64,000 bases of DNA from Manis javanica (taxonomy: Eukaryota > Chordata > Mammalia > Pholidota > Manidae): positions 63,557,613 to 63,621,612 of the forward strand of contig NC_133172.1 of NCBI RefSeq assembly GCF_040802235.1, in the 5' to 3' direction. The notes below the pieces were generated by a model, which did not search any database, had not been told where the DNA came from, and saw nothing but the letters and a program-made list of their open reading frames with translations. A program made the position numbers and the translations under genes. This document shows positions 59,700-64,000 of the stretch, one piece after another. Every line of letters starts with the position of its first letter. Within the stretch, counting starts at the first letter, position 1.

Positions 59700-62600
59700 G
59701 GGAAGACGGCCTGGGCGAGCGGCTGGAGACAGTGCGTCAGGGGCTGGCCCCGGCCGCCAGGCAGTTCATTGGTTGGGAGAAAGGACACAGCCTGGAACAC
59801 TGGAATTTCGAGGAGTTCAGACATGAGGTTATGGCGAGTTTAATCAAAGAGGGGGCATGTGCGCTGGGCAACCAGCTCGTCGTGACCTGGGCAGACATGT
59901 CCCTCCTTTGGTATCCTTTTAAGTCCTTAGTGTCACGAAGAGTTGGGCTTGTCAATACTGGGTGTCTGGTCCTTTCTATGAGTTCAGGGGTCAGATGGGG
60001 CAGTCTGACAGAGCGCAGGGCATTTCCAGGGCTGCAGTGCCACGTGACAGCCTGGTGCTCTTTGCCAGCTGTGGGTCGGGGGGCAGAGTGGAGGGTCTGT
60101 AGAAGCACCCTTGGAGACAGTGGGGTTGGTGGGGTGGGTGAGGTCACGTTCCACAGTGTCTCATGCCCTCCCGCTTTGCGGAGGAGGAAACAGGCTCTGA
60201 GAAGCGAGGAAGCCTTGGGACTGGGGGCCAGGCCACGCTTCCGTCCTGACACCAGGCGTGTGGACCCGTGTGTTGCTGGGGAAGGAGGGCAGAAGGACAG
60301 ATGGTACTCGGATGGGTGCGCGCCAGAGGAGGCACAGGTCTCCCCAGGCCACAGCCTGCTACCGCACTGCCACGCATGAGATTCGAGATGACACATGGCC
60401 ACCTTCTGCTGTTCCCCTGCTCGGAGGCCTCACAGCTTTCTGTTTATACCCTCTGCCTTCTCCCCCCACACCAGATGTAGACAGTGCACACGCTGGGCCT
60501 TCCTCTGCACCCATGCTGCCCTCCTCACCCAGGCACCCGTTGTGTGGCTGCCAGCCATGACGACCTCCCTCATCCCCAGGAGACAAAGAGGGGCGCACTG
60601 TTTAGGGAAGCTGGAGCACTCCTGTGCACGACCCGCTGGTCTCATCCCGGAACCCCCGGCGACCCCAAGTCCTTAGGGCAGCTCTGGGGTGGGGCAGTGT
60701 ATTCCTCTCCTAGAGCTGCCCTAACAAATGCCCCGGACGGGAATCTGATGTCCCTACTGGCTTCTCAGAACTGCCCTCCTGTGGGGGTGTGAGTCACTGT
60801 GGGACTGGGTGTGACTCACGAGGTAGTGTCCGGGCTGGACCGAGAAGGACCCACAGAGGAGAACAGCACCTGTTGTCCCCACCTGCTCTGCTCTGTGTCC
60901 GTCTGTCCTCGTATGGCCACTCAGCCTGGCGGTTCAGCCTCATGCCCCGTCCCGTTGCAGGGACCTGCATCCTATCCGTGTCCTGGAATGGGCCTCTCCC
61001 AGCCAGAGTGGGACAGGCAGGCCTCCAAGGTCCTGGCTCTCCTGCGGAAACCAGGTGTCTCCCCTTGACACCTGGGACTGTGGGGACGGCAGCTTGCTGA
61101 GGAGCAGGACCCAGGACAGGTGACCCCTTCCTTGCACATAGGTGCTGGCCGCAGTGGCGATCACCATGTCAGCATGTGGAGTCCATTCAGGGGGTGGGTG
61201 TGGCTGTCCAAGGTCATGGACTGTGGAAACCAGGACCCAACGTCAGGTCAGGCTGGTGACAGAGCCTGCTTGGTCGCGCCCAGTGAAGGGGCCCTCATTT
61301 CTGGTAGTGAACGGCTGCTCATTCTGTTTTGGGGCCTGTCAGAGCTGATATGGCTCCTGACTGGGGCTCAGCAGATACAGCCTGTGTGATGTGAGGGTGC
61401 CGAGGGGTTATTGTCTCTTCCCACATGGCTCATGACAGAGTCCCAGACATCTGGGGGCACCAGAGTGAGTGGTCTTGGTGCTGAGGAGGGGGCTGGAGGC
61501 TGGGCCCAGCAGGGGTGCACTGTGTACACACGTGTTAGTATGTGTACACACTTGCATCCTGACATGTGTGCACAGAGTGCCTGTGTGTGCATGTGTCTGG
61601 GCGCAGGCACTGTCCCTGTGCGACATGGAGGTCAGGCGTCAGTGGGAGAATGGCCCCCAGGAGAGGGGCTGTGGGCTGGGCAGCTCTGTGCCCACACACT
61701 GGGTCTAGCTCCTCATCCCTAGCAGGTTGTCAGAGAGACCAGAAGGCCATTCGGAGCCCAGTTCTCTAACAGCGAAGGGCTGGATGTCCAGGCGCTGGTC
61801 TGCCTCTGTCTCCCGCCTCCCTGGGCTCAAGGTGTCTGAACCCCTACAGCAGCTTCTGTCACAGGAGCCCAGATGTGCCCAGGACCCCAGGCGAGCTCCC
61901 TGGGCTGCGAGCACCGCTGACCTGCAGCCAGGCTGCGGGGAGGCATCTCAGAAGCTGGGCCTGCAGAACCTGGGGCCCCTTCAAGTGTATCCTGAAGGGG
62001 CTGGCAGGGCATCTGACGGGCTCGGGTCCCTTGTCTGCTGGCCCAGCGAGCTGGTGAACACGTTCAGCAGGACCCCTCTGTAGGAGCCTGGCCGGCTCGG
62101 ACCCTGGCTTGGGTCTGGGCCGTGGGCCAGCCTCCCAGGGCTCCTCAGCACCTCTGGGGCCCCATGGTGGCTCTGGCACCCTACAGAGACCCACACCTGC
62201 GAGCAGCCCGCCGCACCCACCCCCGGGAAGTATGCTTTTCTGGGTGGCGCTGCTGGCCATAAGCTGACAGGCCAAGTTAGGGGATGAACTGTGTCCCCCA
62301 AAGGATGTTGCAGTTCTAACCCAGGTACCTCTGGCTGTGACTTAGTAGAAAGACAGTCAGGTAGTCAGGATGAGGTCCCCAGAGTGAGCTTCCATCCAGT
62401 GACTGTGTCCTCATAAAAGAGAGATTTGGACACAGACACACACAGGGGCAGATGATGTGGAGACATCTAATGACAGGCAGAGTCCTGCGCGAAGCTGAAG
62501 GGTCAGGGTGGGTGCTCCCTCTGCCCGCAGGAGGGTCCAGCCCTGCCAGCACCTGGTCTTGGGCTCTGGCCTCCAGAACCCTGGGAGAGTAGATTCCCGC

Positions 62601-63039
62601 TGTTCCAGTGTGCGGGCTCGCCCTGGGGGAGGACCCCGTGAAGTGCGGCAGCTGTGGTTCAGGAGAACAGACCCTGGCCCCTCTGACCCAGTGCCAGACC
62701 TGAGGGCAACACCACTTGCAGCTGTTGGCACTTCCCTGCAGCTTGCTCCTGTGCCCACCCACCCCAGAGGTTGGCTGTAGACCCCAAGGAAGGCACGGGC
62801 CCACAGAACGGTCGGTCCACTGGCACCTGCCTCTTCTGCTGTGGCAGGCTGGCTGCGCCACGGCACCTCTTGTGGCCACCATGTCCTCTTCACGGGCCCA
62901 AGGCTAGTGGCCCTCCAAGCCTGAGCTGCCCGGGGATACAAGCCCACCTGCAGACTGCAAGTAGAGAAGGCCACAGAGACCCCATACCAGCCCTTGCTTG
63001 TAACGTTCCTACAATGAAACCCAGCCATCAAGGCTGCTA
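59700..63039. other. Intergenic region between SNAI3 promoter and RNF166 3' end
   Basis: No gene was supported. It holds a MIR-like fragment (60165-60245, minus), a minus-strand scrap of the old LTR-like family (60697-60740), and copy 3 of that family (62270-62520). TG/CA-rich simple sequence lies near 61525-61600. A 215-codon open frame at 59732-60379 has no recognisable domain. Confidence 0.55.
62270..62520 (+). repeat. Ancient interspersed repeat (MaLR/LTR-like), copy 3
   Basis: AACTGTGTCCCCCAAAGGATG, CAGGATGAGGTCCCCAGAGTG, GTGTCCTCATAAAAGAGAGAT and TTTGGACACAGACACACACA occur in the same order as at 51426 and 55268. Fossil. Confidence 0.55.
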
Positions 63040-63962
63040 GATATGCTCTGAAACATTTTATTAAATTTTTTTAAAAGACAGCAATAATTTCATGCCATGA
63101 ACTGAACAAGGGTACCACCACGTGTTTTCCAGCCTGGCCGCGACCGCACAGGCCACTGGCTGTCCTCACCGGGGGCCCTGCCTGGGGCGGGGCTGTGGCC
63201 AGGCCCCCAGGCAGGAGGACGCCCGGCCTGCAGGGGAGGCCGTGGAGCAGACCCAGCCACTGCCACACCCAAGTGCTGGCACTTCCCCTGGGTCGTCATC
63301 ACTGCACACCAGCCACGGGGCCCTGAAGACAGTGAGAGGACTGGGGGCGCGGCCACAGTTGCCCCTCTCCTTCCCTACCCTGCACACAGCTGCTCATTTT
63401 TGGTTGTTTTTTTAAAAAAAATAATTTTGTAAATGTCCCATAAAAATACTATTGTTCCTAGTCAAACACATATTGCGATATGAAGAATAATTGCCTTGTC
63501 TTTGCGCTATAAAACATGAAGAGGTTTCTCACGTTGGATAACGCAGAAAAAGCCAGAGCCTCGAGCTGCCAACAAAGGCCGGTGCCTGTGCACGAGGGGT
63601 GAGCGCTGTGCCGCCGGGCCAGCCGGCCACTGGCAGGTCTTCCCCGGCGCGTCCCTGGTCAGCAGCTCAGCCCGAAGGGGTCCCTCTCAGCACGGGAAGG
63701 ACATCATGGCTTTGAGACAGATGGCCGGCGGCTCTCAGTCCCCAGAGGCTGGCCCGAAGGCACCGACGAAGCATGGGTGGCAGCCGAAGGGTGAGAGACC
63801 CAGCCTCCCGGTCCTGGGTGGGATCAGGGTGTGTCTCCTCCAGCAATGAGGGGGCTCCACCTGGCCTGCAAGGTGCCTCCGGTGTGGGTGCTGGGCCACA
63901 GAGAGCCAGTGTGGCTGTCCCTCCAGGCGGGAGGGCTCCGTCCCAGAGGCTGGGCCATGCTG
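63040..63962 (-). other. RNF166: RNF166 3'UTR
   Basis: The sequence runs from the RNF166 stop toward the minus-strand AATAAA (TTTATT at 63057-63062). It is conserved-looking and AT-richer near 63400-63540. Length about 0.9 kb. Confidence 0.8.
63057..63062 (-). terminator. RNF166: RNF166 poly(A) signal
   Basis: TTTATT on the plus strand (AATAAA on minus), about 900 nt past the stop codon. Cleavage inferred near 63040. Confidence 0.7.
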
Positions 63963-64000
63963 TCAGTTTTCGGAGAGAGACAGGGCCAGGGCGGCCTGGA
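63963..64000 (-). CDS. RNF166: RNF166 (RING finger E3 ligase), last 12 codons, partial
   Basis: Reading minus from 64000: two bases of a codon, then QAALALSLSEN and TGA (63965-63963). This equals the C-terminus of human RNF166 as I know it, which ends in a ubiquitin-interacting-type helix. The gene order SNAI3-RNF166 also fits. RNF166 is a RING-type ubiquitin ligase linked to innate signalling and xenophagy. The RING and zinc fingers lie beyond the window. Confidence 0.9.
   Translation of the reverse strand, partial: QAALALSLSEN

Noticed and set aside
59732-60379. 215-codon plus-strand open frame upstream of SNAI3
   Set aside because: The first 60 codons look mildly protein-like, but there is no domain, no splice or poly(A) support, and part overlaps a MIR-like repeat.

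Overview
This is vertebrate nuclear DNA from a placental mammal. It is GC-rich and gene-dense, with spliced genes, CpG islands and interspersed L1, L2 and MIR repeats. The gene order ZC3H18 (+), IL17C (+), CYBA (-), MVD (-), SNAI3 (-), RNF166 (-) matches human 16q24.3 as I know it. By eye I saw no Alu, rodent B1/B2, carnivore CAN-SINE or ruminant Bov elements. The young-looking L1 3' end at 10.9-11.5 kb and the env-bearing composite at 4.4-6.4 kb resemble repeats I associate with pangolins. I suggest Manis or a relative, but this is inferred from memory of repeats and was not tested.

Layout: 1-12387 is a long ZC3H18 intron holding a composite retro-copy, a 21-nt minisatellite and an L1 3' end. 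12388-21042 holds the last ten coding exons of ZC3H18, followed by its 3'UTR and poly(A) signal. 27352-28815 is IL17C, with a recognisable promoter and all three exons but a stop and two frameshifts, so it is called a pseudogene. 31193-39007 is a complete six-exon CYBA (194 aa). 40617-45948 is a complete ten-exon MVD (400 aa). 53070-53650 is a partial duplicate of SNAI3 exon 2 plus intron 1, and three perfect tandem CArG boxes lie within it. 53807-59130 is a complete three-exon SNAI3 (287 aa). 63040-64000 is the 3' end of RNF166, with its last 12 codons and stop.

The genes do not form a functional operon. They are neighbours with separate roles: nuclear RNA processing (ZC3H18), epithelial cytokine (IL17C relic), phagocyte NADPH oxidase subunit (CYBA), cholesterol and isoprenoid synthesis (MVD), a Snail-family repressor (SNAI3) and a RING ubiquitin ligase (RNF166). 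The most notable points are the broken IL17C with an intact-looking promoter, the SNAI3 exon duplication with its triple CArG array, and the composite env-bearing element, which a perfect 13-bp target-site duplication shows was inserted as one unit.
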